From Croceibacterium mercuriale (GTDB lineage Bacteria; Pseudomonadota; Alphaproteobacteria; Sphingomonadales; Sphingomonadaceae): a stretch of DNA of 64,000 bases. The stretch lies in NCBI RefSeq assembly GCF_000802385.1, contig NZ_JTDN01000002.1, forward strand, positions 124,001 through 188,000, given 5' to 3'. This document shows positions 25,515-35,080 of the stretch, piece after piece. The notes below the pieces were generated by a model, which was given only the letters and a program-made list of their open reading frames with translations, was not told the DNA's origin and ran no database searches. Each line of letters starts with the position of its first letter. Within the stretch, counting starts at the first letter, position 1. The position numbers and the translations under genes are program-made.

Positions 25515-26417
25515 ATGCTGGGTCTGACACATCTCCAACGGCTCGAAGCCGAATCGATCCACATCATGCGCGAGGTCGTTGCCGAGGCGCAGCGGCCCGT
25601 GATGCTGTATTCCGTGGGCAAGGACAGCGCGGTGATGCTGCACCTTGCGCGGAAAGCGTTCTACCCTGCCCCGCCGCCCTTTCCGCTCCTGCATGTGGAC
25701 ACGACTTGGAAGTTCCAGGCGATGTACGCGCTGCGCGAACAGGCGGCGCAGGATGCCGGCATGGACCTGCTGGTCCACCACAATCCGGAGGCGATGGAGC
25801 GTGGCATCAACCCGTTCGACCATGGCCCGCTGCATACGGACATGTGGAAGACGCAAGGGTTGAAGCAGGCGCTGGACAAGTACGGCTTCGACGCAGCCTT
25901 CGGTGGTGCCCGGCGGGACGAGGAAAAGAGCCGCGCGAAGGAGCGCATCTTCTCCTTCCGCACGGCCAGCCATGGCTGGGACCCGAAGAACCAGCGGCCG
26001 GAGCTGTGGAACCTGTACAATGCGCGCAAGCACCGGGGCGAGAGCATCCGGGTGTTTCCGCTGAGCAACTGGACCGAGCTGGACATCTGGCAATATATCA
26101 TGGCCGAGGGGATCAACATCGTACCCCTTTATCTCGCCGCGCCGCGCCCGACCGTGGAACGCGACGGCATGCTGCTGATGGTGGATGACGACCGCTTCCC
26201 CCTGCGCCCGGGGGAGGAGCCGGTGATGCGCTCCGTCAGGTTCCGCACGCTGGGCTGCTACCCGCTGACCGGCGCGGTGGAGAGCGCGGCGGCGACCCTG
26301 CCGGAGGTGGTGCAGGAAATGCTGCTGACCACCACCAGCGAACGCCAGGGCCGCGCCATCGACAAGGATGAAGGCGGTGCCGGCATGGAGAAGAAGAAGC
26401 AGGAGGGATATTTCTGA
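25515..26417 (+). CDS. cysD: Sulfate adenylyltransferase subunit 2 (CysD)
   Basis: A 300-residue ATP-PPase family subunit that adenylates sulfate to APS, driven by GTP hydrolysis in CysN. The PP-loop [12 protein letters not shown] and the C-terminal [13 protein letters not shown] are typical. The start [20 protein letters not shown] is the family start. It overlaps cysNC by one base (TGATG). Confidence 0.96.
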   Translation: MLGLTHLQRLEAESIHIMREVVAEAQRPVMLYSVGKDSAVMLHLARKAFYPAPPPFPLLHVDTTWKFQAMYALREQAAQDAGMDLLVHHNPEAMERGINPFDHGPLHTDMWKTQGLKQALDKYGFDAAFGGARRDEEKSRAKERIFSFRTASHGWDPKNQRPELWNLYNARKHRGESIRVFPLSNWTELDIWQYIMAEGINIVPLYLAAPRPTVERDGMLLMVDDDRFPLRPGEEPVMRSVRFRTLGCYPLTGAVESAAATLPEVVQEMLLTTTSERQGRAIDKDEGGAGMEKKKQEGYF

Positions 26418-28351
26418 TGGCCCTCCATTCCGAAGACCGTGCCTACCGCCCCGATGCGCTGATCGCGGAGGACATCGACGCCTATCTGCAGCAGCACCAG
26501 AACAAGGGCCTGTTGCGCTTCATCACCTGCGGGAGCGTGGATGACGGCAAGTCCACCCTGATCGGCCGGCTGCTGTACGACAGCAAGATGATCTTCGAGG
26601 ATCAGCTGGCCGCGCTGGAGGCGGACAGCGCCCGCGTCGGCACGCAGGGGCGGGAGATCGACTTCGCCCTGCTGGTGGACGGCCTGGCGGCGGAGCGGGA
26701 ACAGGGCATCACCATCGATGTCGCGTATCGCTTCTTCTCGACGGAGCGGCGCAAGTTCATCGTCGCCGACACGCCGGGGCATGAACAGTACACCCGCAAC
26801 ATGGTGACCGGTGCTTCCACCGCCGATCTGGCCGTGATCCTGGTGGATGCGCGCAAGGGCATGCTGGTGCAGACCCGCCGCCATTCCTTCCTGTGCCAGC
26901 TGCTGGGCATCCGCCATCTGGTGCTGGCGGTGAACAAGATGGACCTTGTCGGATACGACCAGGCCACCTTCGATGCCATCGTGGCCGATTACCGCGCCTT
27001 TGCCGCCAGCATCGGGGTGGAAGAGTTCACCGCCATCCCGCTCAGCGGCTTCCGCGGCGACAACATCACCGCAGCGCCGTCCGCCAGCACGCCGTGGTAT
27101 GCCGGGCCCAGCCTGATGCAGCACCTGGAGACGGTGGAGGTCGGCAACGACGTCGCGCAGGAGCGCGCCTTCCGCATGCCGGTGCAATGGGTCAACCGCC
27201 CCAACCTGGATTTCCGCGGCTTCGCCGGGCAGATCGCCAGTGGCGTGGTGCGTGCGGGTGACGCCGTGCGCATCGTGCCGTCGGGCCGCACCACAACGAT
27301 CAAGGCGATCGAGACGTTCGACGGCCCGCTGGAGCAGGCGGTCGCCGGCCAGTCCGTAACCCTGACGCTGGCCGACGAGGTCGATTGCAGCCGAGGCGAC
27401 GTGATCGCGGCGGCGGAGGATCCGCCGGAAGCCGCCGACCAGTTCAAGGCCAGCATCGTGTGGATGGGCGAGGAAGCGATGATCCCCGGCCGCGCCTACT
27501 GGCTGAAGCTGGGCACACAGACCGTCAGCGCCAGCGTAGCGGCCCCGCGGTACGAGATCGACGTCAACTCGCTAGAGCATCTGGCCGCGCCCACCCTGTC
27601 GCTGAACGGGATCGGCGTGGCGGAGGTCACGACAGACCGGCCGCTGGTGTTCGAACCCTATGCCGACAGCCGGGCGCTGGGCGGCTTCATCCTGATCGAC
27701 AAGCTGACCAACGCCACGGTGGCGGCCGGCCTGCTGCAGAATGCGCTGCGCCGGGCGCAGAACATCCACTGGCAGGCGCTGGATGTGGACCGGGCGGCCC
27801 GCGCCGCGCTGAAGGGCCAGCAGCCGCAGGTGCTGTGGTTCACCGGCCTGTCCGGCAGCGGCAAGTCGACCATCGCCAACATGGTGGAACGCAAGCTGCA
27901 TGCCGCCGGCCGGCACACATTCCTGCTGGATGGCGACAATGTGCGGCATGGGCTGAACAAGGATCTGGGTTTCAGCGAGGCCGACCGGATCGAGAACATC
28001 CGCCGCGTGGGCGAGGTCGCCCGGCTGATGACGGATGCCGGGCTGATCGTGCTGACCGCTTTCATCAGCCCGTTCCGCGCCGAACGCGAGCTGGTTCGCA
28101 GCATGATCCCGAATGGCAGCTTCGTGGAGATCTTCGTCGACACCCCGCTGCAGGTGGCAGAGGCGCGGGATACGAAGGGGCTGTACCGTCAGGCGCGGGA
28201 AGGCAAGCTGCCCAACTTCACCGGCATCAGCAGCCCGTACGAGGCGCCCGAGCGGCCCGACATTCGCATCGACACCACCCGCAGCACGCCCGAACAGGCG
28301 GCCGAGATCATCGTGGCGCAGGTGCTGGGTGAATGGAGCCCGACCCTTTGA
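26417..28351 (+). CDS. cysNC: Bifunctional sulfate adenylyltransferase subunit 1 / APS kinase (CysNC)
   Basis: A 644-residue fusion. Residues 1 to about 455 are the CysN GTPase, with P-loop GSVDDGKS (39-46), DTPGHEQYT and NKMD. Residues about 460-640 are APS kinase CysC with its own P-loop GLSGSGKS (about 476-483) and the [15 protein letters not shown] motif. It activates sulfate in two steps to PAPS. The fused form is known in many alphaproteobacteria. It sits between cysD and cysQ with overlaps at both ends. Confidence 0.96.
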   Translation: MALHSEDRAYRPDALIAEDIDAYLQQHQNKGLLRFITCGSVDDGKSTLIGRLLYDSKMIFEDQLAALEADSARVGTQGREIDFALLVDGLAAEREQGITIDVAYRFFSTERRKFIVADTPGHEQYTRNMVTGASTADLAVILVDARKGMLVQTRRHSFLCQLLGIRHLVLAVNKMDLVGYDQATFDAIVADYRAFAASIGVEEFTAIPLSGFRGDNITAAPSASTPWYAGPSLMQHLETVEVGNDVAQERAFRMPVQWVNRPNLDFRGFAGQIASGVVRAGDAVRIVPSGRTTTIKAIETFDGPLEQAVAGQSVTLTLADEVDCSRGDVIAAAEDPPEAADQFKASIVWMGEEAMIPGRAYWLKLGTQTVSASVAAPRYEIDVNSLEHLAAPTLSLNGIGVAEVTTDRPLVFEPYADSRALGGFILIDKLTNATVAAGLLQNALRRAQNIHWQALDVDRAARAALKGQQPQVLWFTGLSGSGKSTIANMVERKLHAAGRHTFLLDGDNVRHGLNKDLGFSEADRIENIRRVGEVARLMTDAGLIVLTAFISPFRAERELVRSMIPNGSFVEIFVDTPLQVAEARDTKGLYRQAREGKLPNFTGISSPYEAPERPDIRIDTTRSTPEQAAEIIVAQVLGEWSPTL

Positions 28352-29091
28352 CCCTGGCCGAGGATGCGGCCCTGGCCGCCCGGCTGGCGGCCGCCGCCGG
28401 GCGGATCGGGCAGGAAGTGCGCGCCGCCGCGCTGCTGGATGGCAAGGCGCTGGGCTGCACCGGGGATTGCACGGTCAACACCTTCCTGGTGGAGGCACTG
28501 AGCCGATTGCGGCCCGATGACGGCCTGCTATCCGAGGAACGCCGCGACACGCCCGAACGGCTGGGCAAGTCGCGGGTATGGATCGTCGATCCGATCGACG
28601 GCACCCGCGAATATGGCGAATGCCGCGCCGACTGGGCGGTGCATGTCGGCCTGGCGGTGGACGGCGTGGCGGTCGCCGGCGCCGTGGCGCTGCCGGATTG
28701 CGATGGCGGCACGGTCCTGACCTCGCACGATGTCACGCCACTGTCCGCCCATGCCGGCCCGCCCCGCCTGCTGATCAGCCGCAGCCGTCCCGCGCCCGAG
28801 GCGCTGGCCATCGCCGAACAGCTCGGTGGCGAGCTGATGCCGATGGGCAGCGCCGGGGCCAAGGCAATGGCGGTGGTCCGTGGGCAAGCTGACATCTACC
28901 TGCATTCGGGCGGACAATATGAGTGGGACAATTGCGCACCCGTCGCGGTCGCCGCCGCACACGGGCTGCATTGTTCACGCATCGACGGCTCGCCGCTGCG
29001 CTACAACAACCGGGATACCTATTTGCCCGACGTGCTGATCTGCCGGCCGCAATGGGCCGAGCGGGTGTTGAGGATCGTGGCGACGCTGTAG
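28333..29091 (+). CDS. cysQ: 3'(2'),5'-bisphosphate nucleotidase CysQ
   Basis: A 252-residue lithium-sensitive phosphatase of the inositol monophosphatase fold. It recycles adenosine 3',5'-bisphosphate left after PAPS use. Metal-binding motifs are LLSEE and the [12 protein letters not shown] loop, with the distal [14 protein letters not shown]. It overlaps cysNC by 19 nt, so the sulfate activation operon is cysD-cysNC-cysQ. It converges on the PhoX gene. Confidence 0.92.
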   Translation: MEPDPLTLAEDAALAARLAAAAGRIGQEVRAAALLDGKALGCTGDCTVNTFLVEALSRLRPDDGLLSEERRDTPERLGKSRVWIVDPIDGTREYGECRADWAVHVGLAVDGVAVAGAVALPDCDGGTVLTSHDVTPLSAHAGPPRLLISRSRPAPEALAIAEQLGGELMPMGSAGAKAMAVVRGQADIYLHSGGQYEWDNCAPVAVAAAHGLHCSRIDGSPLRYNNRDTYLPDVLICRPQWAERVLRIVATL

Positions 29092-29112
29092 GCCGCCACG
29101 ACCTTCGTCCAG

Positions 29113-30441
29113 TCAGGCCATCCACGGCCCGGTGATGGCGATCGTGCGAGCCGGACTGTAGAAGTTCACGAATAGCGTCCTGCCGTCGGGCGAGAAGCAG
29201 GCCCCCGCCAGTTCGGTCTGCTGGCGCAGCAGCGCAATCGGATAGGCCTCGCCCTCCGGCGTGATGCCACGCAGGTGATTGGCCACCGTTTCGGTATACT
29301 GGTCCTCGCACACCACCAGATGGCCGTTGGGCCCGACCGTCAGGTTGTCGCCATAGTCGAACTGGTCCTTGCCCTCTGACTCGAAGAACAGGTCCAGCCG
29401 ATCGGCATTGCCGCTTGCGGAGGGGCGCAGGCGGAAGATCTGGCCCAGCCCGGCCGCGCCGCCGCTGGTGCAGCAGAAGAACAGTTCGCCCTCGCCCATA
29501 TGGATGCCCTCGCCCCGGGCGAAGATCGCGGCGCCCGCCGCCGCGCCGCGCAGGCGCAGATCGTCGTTCGGGCTCTCCACGTCGTCCAGCTCGATCCAGC
29601 GGACCGCGCGCGCCTGCCCGCGCACAGCACCGGTCCGCCCGTCCCAGTTGCGGGTGTCGGCCGGGCCGTCGGCCAATGCCAGCGCCTGCAACCGCCCGCC
29701 ATCCGCCAGCCGCCCTGGGGTCCGGGGGATGAAGCGATACAGCAGGCTGTCCTTCATGTCCTCCGTCAGGTAGACGATGCCGGTCGCCGGATCGACTGCC
29801 GCCGCCTCGTGATTGAAGCGCCCCATTGCCTTCAGCGGAACCGGATCGACCAGCCCGGTCGCAGTGGCAGGGACTTCGAAGACCCAGCCATGATCCTGGT
29901 TGATCTTGCCATCAGCGCGGGCGACGTTCTCCTCGCAGGTCAGCCAGCTGCCCCATGGCGTGGTGCCGCCTGCGCAGTTGCGGATCGTCCCGGCAAGCGA
30001 GCGGTGCTGCCCCTGCAGTTCCAGCGTGGCGGCATCCAGCACCAGTGTCGTCGTGCCGCCGGGCAGCGGCACCAGACTGCGCGCCTGCGTGTCAAAGGCC
30101 TTGCCGACGACGCCGCCGCCATCGTTGGTGGGCATCAGTTCGTGATTGCGCACCAGCGCAATGCGGCCATCGCCCAGGTCGAAACAGCCCATGCCGTCTG
30201 CCCGGTCGGGCACGGTAAACCCGTCATGCATTGCATCGCCCAGGCTGGAGATCACCCGATAGGTGAAGCCCTGCGGCAGATCGAGGATGCCCGCCGGGTC
30301 CGGCTGCAACGCGCCAAAACCAAGACCGGGCCGCATTGCGGCAGCGTTGAGCGGCGTGCGCATGCACCCGCTGGCGGCCAGCGCGGCAAAGGCGCTGCCG
30401 GTGGCGGCAAGGAAGCGGCGGCGGTCGGTAGGAAGGGTCAT
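29113..30441 (-). CDS. PhoX-type alkaline phosphatase (DUF839), Tat-exported
   Basis: A 442-residue PhoX/DUF839 protein. The N-terminus TDRRRFLAATGSAFAALAASG is a twin-arginine signal, with SGC giving a possible lipidation site. The family features FEVPATATGLVDPVPL, GRFNHEAAAVDP and LTEDMKDSLLYRF are seen. PhoX enzymes are periplasmic Ca/Fe phosphatases that release phosphate from organic esters. The short length compared with the about 600-residue PhoX group makes the exact activity uncertain. It follows ligD on the same strand; the phytase gene is close. Confidence 0.82.
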   Translation of the reverse strand: MTLPTDRRRFLAATGSAFAALAASGCMRTPLNAAAMRPGLGFGALQPDPAGILDLPQGFTYRVISSLGDAMHDGFTVPDRADGMGCFDLGDGRIALVRNHELMPTNDGGGVVGKAFDTQARSLVPLPGGTTTLVLDAATLELQGQHRSLAGTIRNCAGGTTPWGSWLTCEENVARADGKINQDHGWVFEVPATATGLVDPVPLKAMGRFNHEAAAVDPATGIVYLTEDMKDSLLYRFIPRTPGRLADGGRLQALALADGPADTRNWDGRTGAVRGQARAVRWIELDDVESPNDDLRLRGAAAGAAIFARGEGIHMGEGELFFCCTSGGAAGLGQIFRLRPSASGNADRLDLFFESEGKDQFDYGDNLTVGPNGHLVVCEDQYTETVANHLRGITPEGEAYPIALLRQQTELAGACFSPDGRTLFVNFYSPARTIAITGPWMA

Positions 30442-30516
30442 GATCGATCCGAATGATGTGCGACAGGTCGAGCGGCTTGTGCGCCTGCCGATCCCGATAT
30501 TGCCGTTATGCGTCAA

Positions 30517-33090
30517 CTATATGGCCGGCAATGCCTGTTCCGCATGACCCCAGCCGGCCAGCGCCTTGGCTCGTGCCCGGGTCAGCAGTTTCTTGGTATC
30601 GCTGATGGAGAACGGATGCGCATCGGCAAAGCCGGCCAGCTCTGCCCAGGCGATCGGCACCGCCACCGGCGCACCGGCCCGGGCGCGCGCCGAATAGGGC
30701 ATCACCGCGGTGCTGCCGCGCTGGTTGCGCAGGTAATCGATGAAGATCCGTCCGGTGCGCTTGGCCTTGCTCATGTTCGCGGTGAACCGCTCCGGCTCCG
30801 CCATGCTCAGTGCCTCCGCGAAGCGTTTGCTGAAATCCTTGTGCGCGTCCCAAGAATGGCCGGTGGTGAGCGGCACCACCACATGCACGCCCTTGCCGCC
30901 GGACAGCATGGCAAAGCTGGCGAGACCGATATCGGCCAGCCGGTCGCGGATGTCCGTCGCGGCCAGCTTGACCGCCTCGAAATCGAGCCCCTCATCCGGG
31001 TCGAGGTCGAACACCATCCTGTCAGGCGCCTCCACGTCGGCCACCCGGCTGCCCCAGCCATGGAACTCGATCGTGCCCATCTGCACGCAGGCGAGCAGCC
31101 CTGCGGCATCCTCGGTATAGAGGTAATCCTCGCTGCCGCCATCCTTTTCGCGGATCGGCACATGATGGACATGGCCGCCGAAGCTGCCGCTGTCATGCTT
31201 CTGGAAGAAGCACTTTTTGGCGCGGCCCTGCGGACAGCGGACCAGGCTGATCGGGCGCGCGGCGGCGAAGGGCAGCAGCAGCGGGGCGACCGTGGCATAA
31301 TAATCGGCCAGCTGACCCTTGGTCTGGCCAGACTCGGGGAAGATCACCCGATCCCGGCTGGAGATGGTCACGGCCTCCAGTTCGGCCTGCGCATCGGGCG
31401 CTGGCTCCGCCACTTCCGGAACTACCTCGACCGCGGGCTTGTCACCGCGCAGGCCCAGGAAGCTGCCGTGGCGCACGCTGCCATCGGCGGTGAACTCGGC
31501 AAAGGCGATCTCCGCCACCAGCTCCGGCTCCACCCAGGTCACGCCACGGCTGGCGACCCGGTCCAATTCCGCCGGCGCGGTCTTGCGCACCAGCTTCGCC
31601 ATGCGATCCGCCAGGTCCGCCAGCGTGTCGGCGCCAAAACCGGTGCCGACATTGCCCTTGTAGACCAGCTTGCCCCCTTCGTTCTGCGCCATCAGCAGAC
31701 TGGCGAAGGGGCGCGCCCTGGCGGTCGACTTCTTCCAGCCGATGATCACGAATTCCTGCCGCCGGGTGCATTTGACCTTCACCCACGCCTTGCTGCGTGC
31801 GCCGCTGTACTTGGCGTCGATCCGCTTGGAGATGATCCCTTCCTGCCCGGCCTTGCACATCGCCCCGAACAGCTTCTCGCCTGCGCCGATCACATGGTCG
31901 GCCAGATGGATCGGCGGGGTGGCGGTGGCGAGCAGCGCCTCCAGCCGTTCCTTGCGCTCGATATTGGTGAGCCCGGACAGATCCTCGTCCTCCAGCTCCA
32001 GCAGATCGAATGCGTGGAAGGACAGCGCATCCTTGTCCGTCTGCGACCCGTGGCCGCGTTTCAGCACGGCCTGCAGGCTGGAGAAATCGGGATTGCCGTC
32101 CTTGCCATAGGCGACGATCTCCCCGTCGATGAGGCAGGGCGGCAGGTCAAGCGCCTGCAGGTGCGCCACCAGCGGGGCGAACTTGTCTGTCCAGTCCTTG
32201 CCGTTGCGGGTGTGAACCGCAACCTTCTGCCCGGCCGCGGCAATCAGCGCGCGGTAGCCGTCGAACTTGATCTCGTGCAGCCAGCCATTGCCGGCCGGCA
32301 CGCTGTCCACGAGCGTGGCGAGTTGCGGCGGGCGGAAGGCAGGCAGCTTGCCGGCCGCGGCCTTGCGCTTCGGCGCTGGCCGCGCCTTTGTTGCGTTCCG
32401 CTTCGCCGCCTGGGTCATCTCGGCCGTGAAGGCGTCACCCTTCTTGCCCGCCAGCGAATATTCACCAGCCGTGTCGGCGGCGATCTCCGCCATGGAGCGG
32501 CCGGTCAGGACGCTGGTGAGGCAGCGTTCCACCAGCACATCCCCTTCCTGCGCATGGGCGTCGGCGATCTTGCGCAGCAGCCAGTTCTCGCGCTTCTCGC
32601 CCGGGCGGGGCTTCAGCCGGATCAGCAGCCATTCGCCCTGCATCCGCTCGCCCTGGACCGTGAAGTGCAGGTGGCCGTCCTTCAGGTCGGCCGCGCTCTT
32701 GCCGGCGATCGGCGCCCAGGTCCCGCGGTCCCACAGCATCACCGTGCCGCCGCCATATTCACCCTTGGGGATCACCCCCTCGAACTCGGCGTAGGACAGT
32801 GGGTGATCCTCGGTCCGCACGGCCAGCCGCTTGTCGGATGGATCGGGCGAAGGGCCGCGCGTGACCGCCCAGCTTTTCAACACGCCGTCCACCTTCAGCC
32901 GCAGGTCCCAGTGCAGCCGGGTGGCGTCGTGCTTCTGCACGATGAAGCGATTGCCGGCGCCATCATCGGCCTGCTTGCCGGCAGGCTCGGCCGTGCGGGT
33001 GAAATCGCGCTTGCGGTTGTACTCCGCCAGCAGGTCCGCCGCTGCATCCTTCGGCGGGCCCGCCTTCTTGCGCGATCTGACCGCCGCCAC
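30517..33090 (-). CDS. ligD: Multifunctional NHEJ DNA ligase LigD
   Basis: An 857-residue LigD in the order 3'-phosphoesterase (about 40-190, with HWDLRLK and WAVTRGPS), ATP-dependent ligase (about 255-560, catalytic Lys275 in HEIKFDGYR) and primase-polymerase (about 570-850). The polymerase domain is at the C-terminus, as in Pseudomonas LigD and unlike the mycobacterial order. A Lys/Ala-rich linker (about 228-248) separates the first two domains. It lies 3 bp after ku in the same operon. Confidence 0.96.
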   Translation of the reverse strand: MAAVRSRKKAGPPKDAAADLLAEYNRKRDFTRTAEPAGKQADDGAGNRFIVQKHDATRLHWDLRLKVDGVLKSWAVTRGPSPDPSDKRLAVRTEDHPLSYAEFEGVIPKGEYGGGTVMLWDRGTWAPIAGKSAADLKDGHLHFTVQGERMQGEWLLIRLKPRPGEKRENWLLRKIADAHAQEGDVLVERCLTSVLTGRSMAEIAADTAGEYSLAGKKGDAFTAEMTQAAKRNATKARPAPKRKAAAGKLPAFRPPQLATLVDSVPAGNGWLHEIKFDGYRALIAAAGQKVAVHTRNGKDWTDKFAPLVAHLQALDLPPCLIDGEIVAYGKDGNPDFSSLQAVLKRGHGSQTDKDALSFHAFDLLELEDEDLSGLTNIERKERLEALLATATPPIHLADHVIGAGEKLFGAMCKAGQEGIISKRIDAKYSGARSKAWVKVKCTRRQEFVIIGWKKSTARARPFASLLMAQNEGGKLVYKGNVGTGFGADTLADLADRMAKLVRKTAPAELDRVASRGVTWVEPELVAEIAFAEFTADGSVRHGSFLGLRGDKPAVEVVPEVAEPAPDAQAELEAVTISSRDRVIFPESGQTKGQLADYYATVAPLLLPFAAARPISLVRCPQGRAKKCFFQKHDSGSFGGHVHHVPIREKDGGSEDYLYTEDAAGLLACVQMGTIEFHGWGSRVADVEAPDRMVFDLDPDEGLDFEAVKLAATDIRDRLADIGLASFAMLSGGKGVHVVVPLTTGHSWDAHKDFSKRFAEALSMAEPERFTANMSKAKRTGRIFIDYLRNQRGSTAVMPYSARARAGAPVAVPIAWAELAGFADAHPFSISDTKKLLTRARAKALAGWGHAEQALPAI

Positions 33091-33093
33091 GGC

Positions 33094-34002
33094 TCAGGCG
33101 CTCTTGCGGGTACGCGGCGTGGCCGGCTTCTTGGCGGCGGCAGTGCTCTTCTTGGCCGGCGCCTTCTTGGCCGCGGGCTTCTTCTCCGCCGTAGTTTCCT
33201 TGGCCGGGGCGCCGCTACCGACCGACTTCTTCAGCGCGGCCATCAGGTCGATCACGTTGGACTTGCTGGCCGTTGCACCATCGTCTGGGTCTTCCACGAT
33301 CTTCTTGCCGGTCTTCGACTTCGCCTTCTTCTCGATCAGCCGCATCAGGGCATCGGCATAATTGTCGTGAAACGCCTTGGCATCGAAGGGCGCGGTCTTC
33401 TTGTCGATCAGCGTGGTGGCGAGGTCCAGCAGTTCCGCATCGGGCTTCACATCATCGATCTCGCTGAAGAAGGACTGCCCGCCGCGCACCTCGTCGGCAT
33501 AGCGCAGGGTCTCCATCAGCAGACCCTTGCCGCAGGGCTTGATGGCCACCAGCTGCTCCTTGCCGCGGATCGACAGCTGCCCCAGCGCGACCTTGCCGGC
33601 CCGGCGCAGCGCCTCGCGCAGCACCACGAAGGCTTCCTCCGCCAGATCGTCCTGCGGGGCGACGTAATACGGCTTCTCGAAATAGAGGGGATCGATCTCG
33701 TGCGCCTCGACGAACTGGACCAGTTCCAGCGTCTTGCGGCTCTCGATCTTGACGCTCTCGATCTCCTCGTCATCCAGCAGGACGTAATTGCCTTTGGAGA
33801 TCTCGTAGCCCTTGATGATCTCGTCCAGGTCGATCGGACCGACGCCTTCCACCACTTTCTCGTAATGGACCCGCTTTCCGGTGGGTTCGTGGATCTGGTT
33901 GAAACTGATCTTCGCCCCGCTCTTCACCGCGGAGTAGATCTCCACCGGGATCGACACGAGGGCCAGACGAATCTGGCCCTGCCAGTAGGCGCGTGCTGCC
34001 AT
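33094..34002 (-). CDS. ku: Ku DNA end-binding protein
   Basis: A 302-residue homodimeric Ku. It binds double-strand breaks and recruits LigD for non-homologous end joining. The core (ARAYWQGQIRLALVSIPVEI through about residue 245) is intact. The last about 60 residues are a Lys/Ala/Pro-rich basic tail that resembles the extended tails known to help DNA binding. It begins the ku-ligD operon. A GGAAAC sequence upstream is not followed by an EcfG -10 at either permitted spacing. Confidence 0.96.
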   Translation of the reverse strand: MAARAYWQGQIRLALVSIPVEIYSAVKSGAKISFNQIHEPTGKRVHYEKVVEGVGPIDLDEIIKGYEISKGNYVLLDDEEIESVKIESRKTLELVQFVEAHEIDPLYFEKPYYVAPQDDLAEEAFVVLREALRRAGKVALGQLSIRGKEQLVAIKPCGKGLLMETLRYADEVRGGQSFFSEIDDVKPDAELLDLATTLIDKKTAPFDAKAFHDNYADALMRLIEKKAKSKTGKKIVEDPDDGATASKSNVIDLMAALKKSVGSGAPAKETTAEKKPAAKKAPAKKSTAAAKKPATPRTRKSA

Positions 34003-34063
34003 GTGTTGAGCTCCTCTATGGCGGAGTCAGCGCATGGCGCGATAAATCGTTTCCGAAGGTCGA

Positions 34064-35080
34064 TCAGATACCCAGCGCGGCCTTGATCGCCGCCCAGGAT
34101 ACCAGCTTGAAGTTCTGTGCCGCGGGCTGGTTGTGCCCGTCCTGCGCCACAAACAGGCCCTCCGGGTAATCAGGCCCGAAATCTCCGGCGATCACCTCCA
34201 GCCCGTCGGTTTCCTCGCTGCCACCGATCGCGCCCGGCACCACGGCAAACCGACCCAGCGGAGCCATGTCGGGCAGGCGGAAGACGGCATAGGCATTGTC
34301 GCCCTGGCTGCTTGCAACCAGCCAGCCGCCATTGGCCCCTGCGGGCACCAGGCCCAGTCCTTCGACATCGGCGACGAGGTAGCGGTTGTCCACGGCGGCA
34401 ACCATCTCGCCGGTGGCTGCTCCTGTTCGGAAGCGCCAAATGCCGGCATCCTCCTCCCCGACATACAGCGTGCCGTCGCGATGATCGACGATGCAGCCCT
34501 CCGGCTGGGTTGCCACGCGCAGGGTGCGCAAACCTTCGGCAGTCGGCGTCGTGCCCAGCGCGATCCGCTGTTCGTAGATCGCGCCTTCCTTGACCGGGGA
34601 GTAGATCAGCAAGGTGCCGTCCCGCCCGGTGGCGCACATGCCGTATGCCTCCCCCGCCCCGACCGGCAGGATGGCCAGCCTGGTCAGGGTGGCGCTGGCG
34701 GGATCGAGCCGGAACAGCTGCGCCTTGGCGGCGGTCACGTCGTTGCGGTCGCTGGCGATGACGATGATGCCTTGCGCGCCCATGTCCACCAGGTCGACAT
34801 TGTTGACCCGCCCGGCATCGAAGAAGCTGCGCACAGTGCCATCCAGGCCATAGACATACAGGCCCGCCTTCTTGTCGGTGGCGACGATCAGGCTGGCGGC
34901 CGGATCCGCGGCATTGCGCCAGATCGCCGGATCGTCCGCCGCATCGGCATTGCCGGTGCCGACGGGCGCCGTCTCGCCGGTGGCGGTGACGGGCACCGGG
35001 GCCAGGCCGGTGATCGCGGGGGTGGTGGCACAGCCCGCCAGCGATGCGCCGGCGAGCAGCAGGGGCAACAGCGCGCGCAT
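34064..35080 (-). CDS. Beta-propeller phytase lipoprotein
   Basis: A 338-residue 3-phytase of the six-bladed beta-propeller class, which removes phosphate from inositol hexakisphosphate using calcium. The signal MRALLPLLLAGASLAGC gives a lipobox, so it is probably tethered to a membrane. Family segments include DAADDPAIW, VATDKKAGLYVYGLDG, NNVDLVD and GSEETDGLEVIAG, rich in Asp/Glu calcium ligands. Its start overlaps the stop of the TonB receptor by one base, and this coupling of the two gene types is known in phytate-using proteobacteria. Confidence 0.92.
   Translation of the reverse strand: MRALLPLLLAGASLAGCATTPAITGLAPVPVTATGETAPVGTGNADAADDPAIWRNAADPAASLIVATDKKAGLYVYGLDGTVRSFFDAGRVNNVDLVDMGAQGIIVIASDRNDVTAAKAQLFRLDPASATLTRLAILPVGAGEAYGMCATGRDGTLLIYSPVKEGAIYEQRIALGTTPTAEGLRTLRVATQPEGCIVDHRDGTLYVGEEDAGIWRFRTGAATGEMVAAVDNRYLVADVEGLGLVPAGANGGWLVASSQGDNAYAVFRLPDMAPLGRFAVVPGAIGGSEETDGLEVIAGDFGPDYPEGLFVAQDGHNQPAAQNFKLVSWAAIKAALGI

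Noticed and set aside
30508-34086. A plus-strand open frame of over 1,100 codons antisense to ligD and ku.
   Set aside because: It is a by-product of GC-rich codon use. LigD and Ku on the minus strand have full domain structure, while the antisense product is His/Gln/Arg-rich and has no recognisable domain.
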